37,040 nucleotides of DNA from Rickettsia typhi (GCA_945889175.1 CAMDBF010000008.1:1-37040); one strand, 5' to 3'; counted from the stretch's first letter, positions 7,973-16,770 are shown. A program made the numbers and translations. The notes: generated by a model from the letters alone, not told the origin.

Positions 7973-9421
7973 CTAAAATATTTTAGCTACTATATTATTA
8001 AAAAATAAAATATTTAAAAAAGCAACAAAAACAGTTACCAACAATAGAGGTCTGCTAGTTTCGTTAAAAGTAACGGCATTTTTGAAAGATATTATTTTGC
8101 GAGATTTGACAAAGAACATCTTATAAATAATGCGTAAAAAGTAATATCCGTTAAAAACAGTACTAACCAGTAATGTGCATTGCATTATTATCATTTTACT
8201 ATTTATGCCAGCCTCTGTAATATTAGACTTTGAGATGTATCCGTTAGTTAAAGGCATACCAATTAAAGAAAGGGCAGCTATTGTAAAGCAAAGGGTAGTT
8301 ATTGGTAGTTGTTTTGCTATGCCGTTGATATTTTTTAAAGAAATATTTTTATCGTGAAGTAAGATTATTCCGCAGGCAAAAAATAGTGTAATTTTAGCAA
8401 AAGCATGATTTATAATCTGTGCAAAAGCTATGTCAGCTGAACTTTGGTTGAAAAGTCCAAAGCCAATTGCAATATAACTTAGCTGAGATATTGTTGAGTA
8501 GGCAAGAATTTTTTTAAGCTCGATTTCTCTTGCTGCACAAACCGAAGCATATATGCAGCTAAAAGATGCAAGATACAAAAACCAATTTCCGTAAAAAAAA
8601 TTACCAACAGATGCAAGCTTGATATTTGCAAAGCCTATTATGTCATGTAAAACTCTAAACAAAAAAAATGCACCAAGTTTAACAACAGCAACTGCATGTA
8701 ACAAGGCACTTACTGGAACAGGTGCAACCATTGCTTTTGGCAACCACGAATGAAATGGAAAGAGTGCAAACTTTGCAATACCAAAGGTGAAGATAAATAA
8801 TAATCCAGCTGTTAAACCAGAGCTTAAATTTGCAATCTGGTTTGCCTTATAAAACGACACAACCCCACCCTTTACAAGGCAGATAACTATTCCACCAACA
8901 ATTAAAAAGCCAGATGTAATAAAAAGATTAGTAAGGTAGGATTTTAAAGCAATATGCGATTGCTTACTCTTAGTAAATACGAGTAATGGTATGGTTGTTA
9001 GGCTTAGGATTTCGTAAAAAATAAACATTGTCAATAAATCGCCAGATAAAACAGAGGCTACAGTTGTAGCAATGCTAAACTGATAAAATGCATGAAAGCT
9101 ACTTATATCGCTATCCTTAGGATGTTTTAGTTTGTCGATGTAGTAAATTGCATAAATATTTGCAATTGGCCACAGAATTGATATAAGTTTTAAAAAAATT
9201 AGATTCCACTTATCTATAAAAAAAGATATTTGCAAATATGCGTTAATTTCAAGCGGAGCTAAATATATACCAAAAGACGCATCTTTTTCTATAGCTTGAC
9301 AGGTTAAAAAAAATGCCAAGGAGATAACGGTTAAAATAACTGCTCTTGCATGTTTGTTAAGACTACATAAAGAAATCAAGCCGCCAGTAAGTGGCAAGGA
9401 TATTAAATATAAAAAAATCAC
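7973..9421 (-). CDS. Mrp/Nuo-type proton-translocating membrane subunit (MrpD-like)
   Basis: The 482-residue polytopic membrane protein belongs to the NuoL/M/N-MrpA/D antiporter-subunit family. Seen: the Glu-containing FYEILSLTTIPL helix near residue 140, the Lys helix FGIAKFALFPFHSWLPKAM, the HAVAVVKLGAF helix, and INHAFAKITLFF. These are the ion-channel Glu and Lys positions of the family. Rickettsiales carry MrpD-like subunits of cation/proton antiporters; a Complex I NuoN/M role is less likely because no other nuo gene is adjacent. Starts with GTG at 9421. Located between a virB6 gene (32 bp upstream) and fabI, so the operon gives no functional clue. Confidence 0.8.
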   Translation of the reverse strand: MIFLYLISLPLTGGLISLCSLNKHARAVILTVISLAFFLTCQAIEKDASFGIYLAPLEINAYLQISFFIDKWNLIFLKLISILWPIANIYAIYYIDKLKHPKDSDISSFHAFYQFSIATTVASVLSGDLLTMFIFYEILSLTTIPLLVFTKSKQSHIALKSYLTNLFITSGFLIVGGIVICLVKGGVVSFYKANQIANLSSGLTAGLLFIFTFGIAKFALFPFHSWLPKAMVAPVPVSALLHAVAVVKLGAFFLFRVLHDIIGFANIKLASVGNFFYGNWFLYLASFSCIYASVCAAREIELKKILAYSTISQLSYIAIGFGLFNQSSADIAFAQIINHAFAKITLFFACGIILLHDKNISLKNINGIAKQLPITTLCFTIAALSLIGMPLTNGYISKSNITEAGINSKMIIMQCTLLVSTVFNGYYFLRIIYKMFFVKSRKIISFKNAVTFNETSRPLLLVTVFVAFLNILFFNNIVAKIF

Positions 9422-9453
9422 AAAATGTTATAATAATATTTTTATACTATAAG

Positions 9454-11904
9454 TTACTCTACTTTTGAAGCATCATCCGCACCAGAATTTTGTCCTAATG
9501 ATTGTGCTTTAGGTGGTTCATTAACTTCAATATTTATTACTTGAGGCTCGCTGGTTCTTTTAGTAACATCTAATTCCTCATTAGACTGATTTTTTTTCAC
9601 CTCTTCATTTTTACCATTTGTAGAAGTTGTTTTGTCTTGATTAGAATTGTCAGGTTTGTTAGGTTTGTCTTTATTGCCAACTTCTGTTTTTGGTTTAGAA
9701 TTATCTTTTACTTCAGGCTTATTATTACTTAGATTTTTTTGTGAAGGAGATTGTCGAGTAGCATCTTTGTTGCTAATTAAATCAGATGGTGCATTGTCTT
9801 TTTTGACTTCATTGTTCTCTGGTAATTTTTCTTTTAATCCACCTTTAGCCTCTGATATAGAAGGGTTACCATTCGAAATTAAGGCATCTGGAGCATTGCC
9901 TTTATCAGGATTAAAGTTGCTAACATCTTTGTTTTGCATTTTTTTCATCATGGCATCAAAAATTTTGTCGGAATCGTCTTGTGTTCTTACTTTGTATTTC
10001 ATTGCATCAGGGGTAACGCCAGCACCTTTAAGAGACCAATTCCGCAACATGTCGTATGGTCCAGCTGCTTCTTTCGTTAGAGCTAAGCCGCCATTTTCAT
10101 TCATATCGTTAAAAAAATCTGTTTTAAGTTGTTTTATATCTTCTTCTGTGCCCTGCCCGGATTGTACTTTTTTGTAAATCTCGGCATTTTTATCGTCCAT
10201 TACACTGTTTTTGAAAATTTCAGTATTTTTTTGATTAGCTTCCTTAATATTGCTATCTTTTTGAATACCAAACGTATCGCCACCAGTAAGAGTAAAATTT
10301 GATGCTATATCTGATACATTGCCTGCTTGCTTTGTGCCATATTCAATTGCCGAACCAGCACCTTTAGCTTTTGTGCCAATCCACTGTCCACTACGCTTAA
10401 TAACATCCCAAGTTTTTTTAAGGCCACCTCTATCTTTATCGTTCCAATTTTTATCAAATTCGTCACTATCTTTTTTATTTTCTTCATCTCTTTTTGTGCC
10501 ATCTTTCTTGTATTTTTCATCATCTTCAATTGTTTTCTGCTTAGCATCAACTGCCTTTTGTGCCTGAGTTCCATCAAGTCTGTCGGTTACGGAAGAAACC
10601 ATTGATTTAGCATTGTTCCAAGCAAGTTCGCTTGATAATGTTTTTAAGCCATCATTAAGTTTGGCACTTGATGTATAAAGCCCACCCAATGCACCAGCTT
10701 TGGGATCTAAAGCTCCAGCAACAAGAGCACTTGATATCTCGATTGCTACATCTAATATTTTCATTGAAGCAAGGCTAAATACCACTAAACAGCCTATATT
10801 GGTTAATATATCTGGCATTGGGTTATTTAAACTTTGTAACCATTTATATCCCGGAAAAATAGGTATGGTGACCTTAAGAAGATAATCAATCCCTATTATA
10901 CTTGCAAGCCAAGATGGAACTGGAATTTTAATTGTAATTCCAAGTATGGTTGCCCAACATACCTCGTAGAACATGGCAGCCCTAATAAATGCAATGACTA
11001 TGTAGTTCATAAGTATTAGAACCATGTATATCATAAATTGCTGAACGGCGACTCCAACTAATGTTGTAAGCCATGTTTTAAAAAAATCTTTAGTTCTTTC
11101 AAATATCAACAGAACCATAAATATTGGTCCGCAACAGAGTAAAAAGCCAGCAATAATCATTGTTGAAGCATAAAGCAACATTCCTCTTAAATTTAGTATA
11201 AGTAGTGTAACAACGGCAAAAAAAATTGCTATAAGGTAAAAAATACCATAATAACCACTCACAAAGAGGGCAAATATTTTTTCCATAGCTTGGGGAGAGA
11301 CTGCATAAAATAAGGCGGTATCAATTAATCCAAAAGGAGTTTCTGGAGTTGCGTTGGCGGTAAGGGATTGATTAAATGTGTAAGCTATGTACTTTGAACC
11401 GAAAAGAATGGGTCTGATAATAAAATCATAATAGTAATCCCAGCCTTTGGCACTTGTAAAGAGTAGTACAATGGAAATTCTAAAAAAATCAGTGAATAAA
11501 TCCTTTACAGCCAAACTTTTTGTACCCATAACAAGCCCCGCCCCCTGTATGGTAATGAATAAAATGATGCAAAAAAAGACAACAAGGTTAAAGTTGTAAT
11601 CCTTCAGTAATCCAGTAACGGCAGAGTATATAATACCGTTTTTTACCATTCTCTTACCTACATCGGCATTATCTTCCTTCCAAAATTTTGAATCGCCATA
11701 CAAATTTTGTGTTAGCTGCCCTATAAATAAACTTGCAAGAAAATTTCCAAACACTCCCTTGTTAAATTGAGCTTGAGTTGAGGCCGCCGAGGTTCCAATT
11801 GCTCCTGTACCGCCTAAATCTTTTGCAACACATCCTTTATTTTTACCCTTGCAGGAAGCAAGACTTAATATTATTGCAAGAGACAAAACCAAAATCTTTA
11901 TCAT
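9454..11904 (-). CDS. virB6: VirB6/TrbL-family T4SS inner-membrane protein with lipoprotein signal
   Basis: This 816-residue protein is an inner-membrane channel component of the rickettsial VirB-type secretion system. It begins with a lipoprotein signal (MIKILVLSLAIILSLASC, lipobox LASC, Cys18). The central third has several membrane spans, including FNLVVFFCIILFITIQGAGLV near 105 and a cluster at about 205-310 with the VirB6-type FFKTWLTTLVGVAVQQF segment. From about residue 400 the protein is hydrophilic, Lys/Asp/Asn-rich and probably disordered, ending in Pro-, Asn- and Lys-rich stretches. Rickettsiales typically have several VirB6 paralogues with such extensions; a second is at 26298-28460. 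No virB3, virB4 or virB8-11 is adjacent. The gene follows trpE with a 53-bp gap. Confidence 0.85.
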   Translation of the reverse strand: MIKILVLSLAIILSLASCKGKNKGCVAKDLGGTGAIGTSAASTQAQFNKGVFGNFLASLFIGQLTQNLYGDSKFWKEDNADVGKRMVKNGIIYSAVTGLLKDYNFNLVVFFCIILFITIQGAGLVMGTKSLAVKDLFTDFFRISIVLLFTSAKGWDYYYDFIIRPILFGSKYIAYTFNQSLTANATPETPFGLIDTALFYAVSPQAMEKIFALFVSGYYGIFYLIAIFFAVVTLLILNLRGMLLYASTMIIAGFLLCCGPIFMVLLIFERTKDFFKTWLTTLVGVAVQQFMIYMVLILMNYIVIAFIRAAMFYEVCWATILGITIKIPVPSWLASIIGIDYLLKVTIPIFPGYKWLQSLNNPMPDILTNIGCLVVFSLASMKILDVAIEISSALVAGALDPKAGALGGLYTSSAKLNDGLKTLSSELAWNNAKSMVSSVTDRLDGTQAQKAVDAKQKTIEDDEKYKKDGTKRDEENKKDSDEFDKNWNDKDRGGLKKTWDVIKRSGQWIGTKAKGAGSAIEYGTKQAGNVSDIASNFTLTGGDTFGIQKDSNIKEANQKNTEIFKNSVMDDKNAEIYKKVQSGQGTEEDIKQLKTDFFNDMNENGGLALTKEAAGPYDMLRNWSLKGAGVTPDAMKYKVRTQDDSDKIFDAMMKKMQNKDVSNFNPDKGNAPDALISNGNPSISEAKGGLKEKLPENNEVKKDNAPSDLISNKDATRQSPSQKNLSNNKPEVKDNSKPKTEVGNKDKPNKPDNSNQDKTTSTNGKNEEVKKNQSNEELDVTKRTSEPQVINIEVNEPPKAQSLGQNSGADDASKVE

Positions 11905-11957
11905 TTTATTTACAGTTAAACAAAAAAATTTTACGATAAATATTTTTTATCATCAGC

Positions 11958-13460
11958 TTAAGAAGAAAATTTACTTAAATAAAGACTTTTTATTAAAGCC
12001 ATCATTTTATTTACACATTCGTTGTATTCAAGTTCTGGCTGACTATGGTGCACAACCCCAGCACCTGCCTGCATATAAACCTTACCATCCTTTACAAGAG
12101 CGGTTCTTAACATTATGCAAGTTTCAAGATTTTCTTTTGATATATAACCAAGGCATCCAGAATAAAAAGATCGTTTCACTCCTTCAAGCTGAGCAATAAT
12201 TTGCATTGCCCTAGTCTTAGGCCCTCCAGATAAAGTGCCAGCAGGAAAGCCAGCAATCATTGCATCAACGCTAGTCTTACCATCCTTTAACAATCCTGTA
12301 ACAGTTGATGATATGTGCATTACATGGGAATAGAACTCAACTTCCATTTTTTTTTCAACCTTAACACTTCCATCTTTAGCGACCATGCCTATATCGTTTC
12401 TTGCAAGGTCTAAAAGTATCAAATGCTCCGAAACTTCTTTTTGGTCAGCTAAAAGTTCCTCCGCTATCACTTTATCCTTTATGCTATCATTAAATCTTTG
12501 CCTAGTACCAGCAAGAGGTTTAATTGTTACTTTACTATTTTTAAGCCTTACCATTATTTCAGGACTTGAGCCTATAAGATAAAAACCATCGGTTTTAACA
12601 AAAAACATAAAAGGTGATGGATTTATTCCTCTTAGTTTGCGATAAAACTCTATTGGTTCAAAATTATCATCAACTTCGCTAACAAAACGCAAAGATGGTA
12701 CTATTTGAAAGCAATCACCATTTTCAATATACTCAATTGCTTTTTTAACTTTGTTGCAATACTCCTGTTTTGTTGTATCTGATGCAAGCTTTATTTTTAA
12801 TTCATTACTTAAAGCAATCTCATGCTCTTTATTGTATATTTGCTTATTGACTGGGCCGCCTAAAGAAATATATTTATTTTTGTCCTTCCTTACCTCAAGC
12901 GGCATTTGGATTATTTTTATAATGTTATCAATTCTTGAACAAATATTGACATATTCTTCACCTTTTGGCACAATTGCAACAATTGTTAGCTTGTCAAAAA
13001 GTTTATCAAAAAATAATATAAATTTGGGAATTATCATTACGCAGTCTGGCATGTTAATGTCATCTTTTTGGTGCAATTGACTAACTCCGTAAATATCTTG
13101 GGTAGAGTTGTAAGAAAGATAAAAAAAGTAAGATTTAATAAAGTCGGGCAGATTAACACCAAGGCTGTTGATATCGATGTTTTGCACTAAAGTATTTATT
13201 TGCTTGGAAATATTTACCTGTGTTTTAAAGCAATATTTTTCATTGTAACCTATTGTAATTATTGAATACCTTGCATTTTGTAAATTTGCACTAGTACTTA
13301 CTGAGTCGTAAAAAAATATATCAGATTGTTCAAGGTTTGATACCTCAATGTTTTTCATTACCGATACAGGAGTTATTAAATCAGCATCAATTTGCCTTGT
13401 TAAAACAGAGTACTTAGAGCTTGATGCTTTAAAGCAATCTTTGCTTATATTGTTATACAT
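11958..13460 (-). CDS. trpE: Anthranilate synthase component I
   Basis: Component I converts chorismate to anthranilate, the first step of tryptophan synthesis. The 500-residue protein has the N-terminal TrpE pattern (TPVSVMKNIE ... FFYDSVSTS ... ARYSIITIG) and the full chorismate-binding domain: GDCFQIVPSLRF, NPSPFMFFVK, GSSPEIMVRL, IKPLAGTRQR, AGFPAGTLSGGPKTRAMQII and AGAGVVHHSQPELEYNE. NPSPFMFF and the N-terminal domain favour TrpE over PabB or isochorismate synthase. No trpG, D, C, F, B or A gene is in the window. It lies 13 bp after the PhoU-like gene and directly before virB6. Tryptophan synthesis genes are rare in Rickettsiales. Confidence 0.9.
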   Translation of the reverse strand: MYNNISKDCFKASSSKYSVLTRQIDADLITPVSVMKNIEVSNLEQSDIFFYDSVSTSANLQNARYSIITIGYNEKYCFKTQVNISKQINTLVQNIDINSLGVNLPDFIKSYFFYLSYNSTQDIYGVSQLHQKDDINMPDCVMIIPKFILFFDKLFDKLTIVAIVPKGEEYVNICSRIDNIIKIIQMPLEVRKDKNKYISLGGPVNKQIYNKEHEIALSNELKIKLASDTTKQEYCNKVKKAIEYIENGDCFQIVPSLRFVSEVDDNFEPIEFYRKLRGINPSPFMFFVKTDGFYLIGSSPEIMVRLKNSKVTIKPLAGTRQRFNDSIKDKVIAEELLADQKEVSEHLILLDLARNDIGMVAKDGSVKVEKKMEVEFYSHVMHISSTVTGLLKDGKTSVDAMIAGFPAGTLSGGPKTRAMQIIAQLEGVKRSFYSGCLGYISKENLETCIMLRTALVKDGKVYMQAGAGVVHHSQPELEYNECVNKMMALIKSLYLSKFSS

Positions 13461-13473
13461 AATGTTTTAACTA

Positions 13474-14184
13474 CTAACCCTCTTTACCATCTACATCAAT
13501 ACTTATGTTTTCGCCAGTTGCAATGTAGCCTATTGCAAAATGATTGTAAATTGAATAATCAGATATTCTTTCAATGACCTTTGCAATTTCAAGAATTGCG
13601 TAACAACCAACTATGCCTTTTGGATTTGTACTTTTTATTCGTGACTTCATCTCTCTTTTTATTTGTTTATACATTGTGTCAATTTGACTATCAAGATTAA
13701 CAGCCTCTTTGTCAATTGATACGGAATCGAGTTCCGATAGACAGAATGCCCTAAGCTGATCAACGGATTTTTGATTAATCTCAACTGCAATTTTAAGCAT
13801 TGATTGTAATTTGTGCTTAGTATCCTCGTCAATTAATTTTTGATAGGATTGTATCTTCTTAATAACCTTAAAAATCCACTTAGCTATTAACACTTGATAA
13901 AGTGCTATTCTGTTTGCTGAGGCGCAAAATCTTAACTGCAAACCAACCATTTTAAATAACCCAAACAGAGTAATTACCATGTGGTTAATAGTTGTATCGT
14001 TAATTTGAGACTCCTTGATCTTTAGTAAGATATTGTTTTTTTGCGTTTCATCAAAAGATGTTTTAAAAGCATCTTCCGCACATTTTAACAAATCGTTGAT
14101 ATTTTGTGATTGTTTTTCAATCTCGTTAAACAAATTTATTATATATTGGGTTTTTAAATCCTTCTTTTTTATATCTCCGAACAT
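13474..14184 (-). CDS. PhoU-like helical protein
   Basis: The 236-residue protein is predicted mostly helical. Its C-terminal part contains AILEIAKVIERISDYSIYN followed by HFAIGYIATGENI, which matches the PhoU signature (a leader, then LERIGDH, NIAE and a YLVTGE-like end) with drift: the metal-ligand His of ERIGDH is Tyr here. The N-terminal half matches only weakly. PhoU proteins modulate the Pst phosphate transporter and PhoR signalling; no pst or pho gene is near. It starts with ATG at 14184 and is followed 13 bp later by trpE. A divergent PhoU-domain protein is the best reading. Confidence 0.55.
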   Translation of the reverse strand: MFGDIKKKDLKTQYIINLFNEIEKQSQNINDLLKCAEDAFKTSFDETQKNNILLKIKESQINDTTINHMVITLFGLFKMVGLQLRFCASANRIALYQVLIAKWIFKVIKKIQSYQKLIDEDTKHKLQSMLKIAVEINQKSVDQLRAFCLSELDSVSIDKEAVNLDSQIDTMYKQIKREMKSRIKSTNPKGIVGCYAILEIAKVIERISDYSIYNHFAIGYIATGENISIDVDGKEG

Positions 14185-14233
14185 TTTTTATATTAATATA
14201 TTATTTACTTCTTTTAGGTTTTAGATGGTAATG

Positions 14234-14413
14234 TTAAGATATTCTTTTCATCCATTCAAAATTTGGATTAATTCGCTCATCACATGGTCCGCCTTGTGCA
14301 GATGTGCATGGGCTTTTGAGGTTTTCACCTTTTTTTTTACTACACGAAAAACAAAACAATGAGCCAACAACAATGGCTGCAAGTATTAAGTATTTACTCT
14401 TAATCATACACAT
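14234..14413 (-). CDS. Small putative lipoprotein
   Basis: A 59-residue product from ATG at 14413 (or 57 from ATG at 14407) has a short signal peptide, SKYLILAAIVVGSLFCFSC, ending in a lipobox-like Cys, then a polar mature part of about 35 residues with two further Cys (KSPCTSAQ and GPCDERINPNFEW). A longer open frame reaches 14506, but its start would place two hydrophobic stretches in a row, which is unlikely. Size and type resemble VirB7-like T4SS lipoproteins, and a lipoprotein VirB6 lies two genes downstream. That link is a guess; I do not recognise the family. Confidence 0.55.
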   Translation of the reverse strand: MCMIKSKYLILAAIVVGSLFCFSCSKKKGENLKSPCTSAQGGPCDERINPNFEWMKRIS

Positions 14414-14499
14414 TAAACAACCTATCACTTCAACAAAGTATAAGCATACTTTTATACAAGTAAAGTGTAAAAACAAATAATTAAAAATGCAAATACTTA

Positions 14500-14528
14500 T
14501 TGACAAAGTGGAGAGTTTTTGTCAAAAT
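14500..14528 (+). promoter_or_regulatory. Promoter of tRNA-Arg with inverted repeat
   Basis: TTGACA (14500-14505), a 17-bp spacer and CAAAAT (14523-14528) lie 22 bp before the tRNA. The -35 hexamer is part of an inverted repeat, TTGACAAA-N10-TTTGTCAA (14500-14525), so a -35-like element also faces the leftward lipoprotein gene. Confidence 0.5.
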
Positions 14529-14550
14529 TGTTTGCATATCTTGATTTTAC

Positions 14551-14627
<77 letters not shown>

Positions 14628-14669
14628 AGATAAATTTTATATGCTAAACGTATTAATTAAATAAATTTT

Positions 14670-16385
14670 ATGGACATGTCGTCGAATAGCATTCAACAAC
14701 AGAATGAACAATACATTTCAAGTCAAATTAAAAATCCAGAAGTACAATCCTTGCTTTTTAAAAACTTAAATCCACGTCAAGAATCCGATGACAAGAAGAC
14801 AAGAATTGAAAAGCTTCACCGTATATACGGAACTCATCTTCAACAAGCACTTGAAAAGTTGGATAAACCTATTAAAAAAGAATTGGAAGATAAACTGAAA
14901 CAGGTTATCTTTGACATCTCTTGCCATGTCTGCAATGGTGATACAAAAAATGATGAATTGATAATTGGAGCTATTACAGTGAAATCAAACAAAAAAGACT
15001 TTACAAAATTTAGTTTAATAGCTCAAAAGAATGATTCTACCCAAAAAGTAAAACAATATCTTACAACTCAATATCCATCAACTTCATTTCCATGTTTAAT
15101 CGAAAGCAGATCGCAACAAACGTACAACAGGATGGCAAACCCAAAGTTTATTAAAGATACAACTGATATGGTTGAGAATTGTTTGCTTACTTTAATCACA
15201 CTTTCAATTAATGAACCAAATGAAGAAACGGGTCTCGAAAGCATTTGTAAAAGAACATGTCTTGAAAAAGAAATTGTAAGTACTTTAAGACAACAACCCA
15301 ATAAAGATAATCTTCAAAATCTAAATAAACTGACTAAGGAATACAGTGAATGTATTGAGAATATTAATACATTAATTAATCAGACAATCAATCTTTCTAA
15401 AGAGATTGGTTGCGATATAGAAAATGGAAAGGATGCTGCATTAGATAACTTAAGGATGGTAAAAGAGATTTGTGTAAATCCACAAGAGAAAATCAATATC
15501 GAAGCGAGATACAAAAGAATGGAAGAAGCTGTAACACGTAATTCGCGTAAGATTAAACATGCAAAGAATAGTTATGAAGAAATGCTGAGTAATTTGAGTC
15601 AGATAAAGAGTTCTGGCGAATACAAAGCTTACAAAACTTTTGAACAAAGCTTAATACAAATTGAAATAAATAAACAAGAAGCTGAAAAACTTCTACAGCA
15701 AGAGCGAAGAGAACAAATAAAATCACAAAAGGAAATGGAACATCAAGAGAGAGAGGAAAGAGCTAGGGAGCAAGCACTTCATAACAAACCAATTTACGAA
15801 GATATGCAAAGCCTATCTCTAGCATCTCAAGAAAATGAGGAGTTGCAACATTTAAAGCAGCGAGCATTACTAGATGGCAATCGCACACTAAATCAACCTT
15901 TGCAATTACAAGAAGGTGCTGGATGTGCCAAAGAGAAAGAAAAAATTGTCCTTAATAGAACAAATCAAAAACATGAGAATGTTGAGTACATTATTAACAA
16001 AAAAAATCAAACGGTAATAAAAAAGATTAATGACGAAGAGACGAAGCATGATTACACATGTCTAGAGGTTAAACATTTAGGTGGCAATACAAAGCAATCT
16101 CATTTTGTTATTGTGAATAATACAAAAAAAGCAGAGGAATTAAAGGTTTTAAATGAAGTATCGGAATTAAGGCTGTTAGGTGAGCGTGATATTGGCAATG
16201 ATGGTCTTAAAATTGTAGATGTCAAAACCTCATACATAAAAATACGCAGAGACAAGGCGGATGCTGCAGGTATTAGCAAGTTAAGAGTTGAGTGTGAGAT
16301 AGAACACTATGACGATGCTGTAATTCATAAAGTAAAAAAACTTGCAACAAAAGATGAGACGCAAAATTTCTGGATAACGAAGTAA
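14670..16385 (+). CDS. Unknown coiled-coil protein, candidate secreted effector
   Basis: I do not recognise this 571-residue protein. It is hydrophilic, rich in Lys, Glu, Gln and Asn, and has no signal peptide or membrane span. Residues about 200-345 are helical with heptad character, and about 335-372 form a strongly charged Gln/Glu/Arg coiled coil (ERREQIKSQKEMEHQERE...). A single tyrosine motif PIYEDM follows at 374-379, similar in kind to EPIYA/YEDM tyrosine-phosphorylation sites of bacterial effectors. The C-terminal 140 residues look like a separate mixed alpha/beta domain ending with a basic tail. The gene sits alone between two tRNA genes, a common place for acquired genes. Start is ATG at 14670; no good ribosome site is visible. 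The effector idea rests on composition and on the T4SS genes in the window. Confidence 0.7.
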   Translation: MDMSSNSIQQQNEQYISSQIKNPEVQSLLFKNLNPRQESDDKKTRIEKLHRIYGTHLQQALEKLDKPIKKELEDKLKQVIFDISCHVCNGDTKNDELIIGAITVKSNKKDFTKFSLIAQKNDSTQKVKQYLTTQYPSTSFPCLIESRSQQTYNRMANPKFIKDTTDMVENCLLTLITLSINEPNEETGLESICKRTCLEKEIVSTLRQQPNKDNLQNLNKLTKEYSECIENINTLINQTINLSKEIGCDIENGKDAALDNLRMVKEICVNPQEKINIEARYKRMEEAVTRNSRKIKHAKNSYEEMLSNLSQIKSSGEYKAYKTFEQSLIQIEINKQEAEKLLQQERREQIKSQKEMEHQEREERAREQALHNKPIYEDMQSLSLASQENEELQHLKQRALLDGNRTLNQPLQLQEGAGCAKEKEKIVLNRTNQKHENVEYIINKKNQTVIKKINDEETKHDYTCLEVKHLGGNTKQSHFVIVNNTKKAEELKVLNEVSELRLLGERDIGNDGLKIVDVKTSYIKIRRDKADAAGISKLRVECEIEHYDDAVIHKVKKLATKDETQNFWITK

Positions 16386-16402
16386 AAAAATTTATCTTTT
16401 AG

Positions 16403-16431
16403 TTGACATATCTTAAAACAGATTTTAGAAT
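16403..16431 (+). promoter_or_regulatory. Promoter of tRNA-Ala
   Basis: TTGACA (16403-16408), a 17-bp spacer and TAGAAT (16426-16431, five of six consensus bases) end 18 bp before the tRNA. The -35 is in the context TTAGTTGACA, shared with the promoters at 22537, 33842 and 34938. Confidence 0.7.
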
Positions 16432-16449
16432 ATGATTAACTAGCTTCGT

Positions 16450-16525
16450 GGGGGCTTAGCTCAACTGGTAGAGCAACTGCTTTGCAAGCAGTAGGTTAGG
16501 GGTTCGAGTCCCCTAGCCTCCACCA
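16450..16525 (+). tRNA. tRNA-Ala (anticodon TGC)
   Basis: Full cloverleaf: acceptor GGGGGCT with AGCCTCC (one G-U pair), D arm GCTC...GAGC, anticodon stem ACTGC/GCAGT with loop TTTGCAA (anticodon TGC), T arm AGGGG-TTCGAGT-CCCCT, then A and encoded CCA. A free-standing copy, not within an rRNA spacer. Confidence 0.97.
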
Positions 16526-16561
16526 TCACTTTATAAAATCAAATACAATTATAACAAAGTT

Positions 16562-16582
16562 AAATGTTTTAAAAACATTTTT
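16562..16582 (+). terminator. Possible intrinsic terminator of tRNA-Ala
   Basis: AAATGTTTT and its complement AAAACATTT are separated by one base and followed by a short T run, 37 bp past the tRNA. The stem is all-AT apart from one pair, so it would be a weak terminator. Confidence 0.4.
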
Positions 16583-16629
16583 GACTTGACGCTCGTAAAA
16601 ATAACGTTCAAATCCATACCCAATTGTCT

Positions 16630-16770
16630 ATCTCTTGTTCTACAAAGTAATACAGACTTAAGAAATACGCAACTGGGATCTGTACAAGTCCTATTAGGCT
16701 CGCCACGCCAGCTGCCTTTAGGCAGCATGGGGGGGTGGCGTGCGAGCCTTGTTTTGCAGAGATTTTTGCT
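16630..16770 (+). ncRNA. Candidate structured RNA with three-way junction
   Basis: The 390 bp between tRNA-Ala and nuoG hold no convincing gene but a strong fold. A closing helix pairs ATCTCT (16630-16635) with AGAGAT (16758-16763), and ACAAAG (16642-16647) with CTTGT. Inside, arm one pairs TACAGA (16651-16656) with TCTGTA (16679-16684), extended by TAA/TTA. Arm two is a GC-rich hairpin at 16697-16748: GGCTCG, CACGCCA and GCTGCC pair with GGCAGC, TGGCGTG and CGAGCC, with TTTA as loop and a nine-base G-rich bulge. A T-rich run (TTTTTGCTTTT) follows the closing helix, as at an RNA end. I could not match it to 4.5S RNA, tmRNA or RNase P RNA; 6S RNA is possible but unproven. It could also be a terminator or a palindromic repeat. 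Confidence 0.5.

Noticed and set aside
10305-10605. Several overlapping frames on both strands within the virB6 extension
   Set aside because: The Lys/Asp-rich low-complexity coding sequence has few stops in other frames; no start signals or family resemblance.
11958-13460. Alternative assignment as PabB or isochorismate synthase
   Set aside because: The N-terminal domain and NPSPFMFF pattern fit TrpE better; however, trpG was not found nearby, so a small doubt remains.
16630-16770. Identification as 4.5S RNA, tmRNA or RNase P RNA
   Set aside because: The GGAAGGAAGCAGCC-type SRP loop, the tmRNA tRNA-like ends and the conserved RNase P core are not present; kept as an unnamed candidate.
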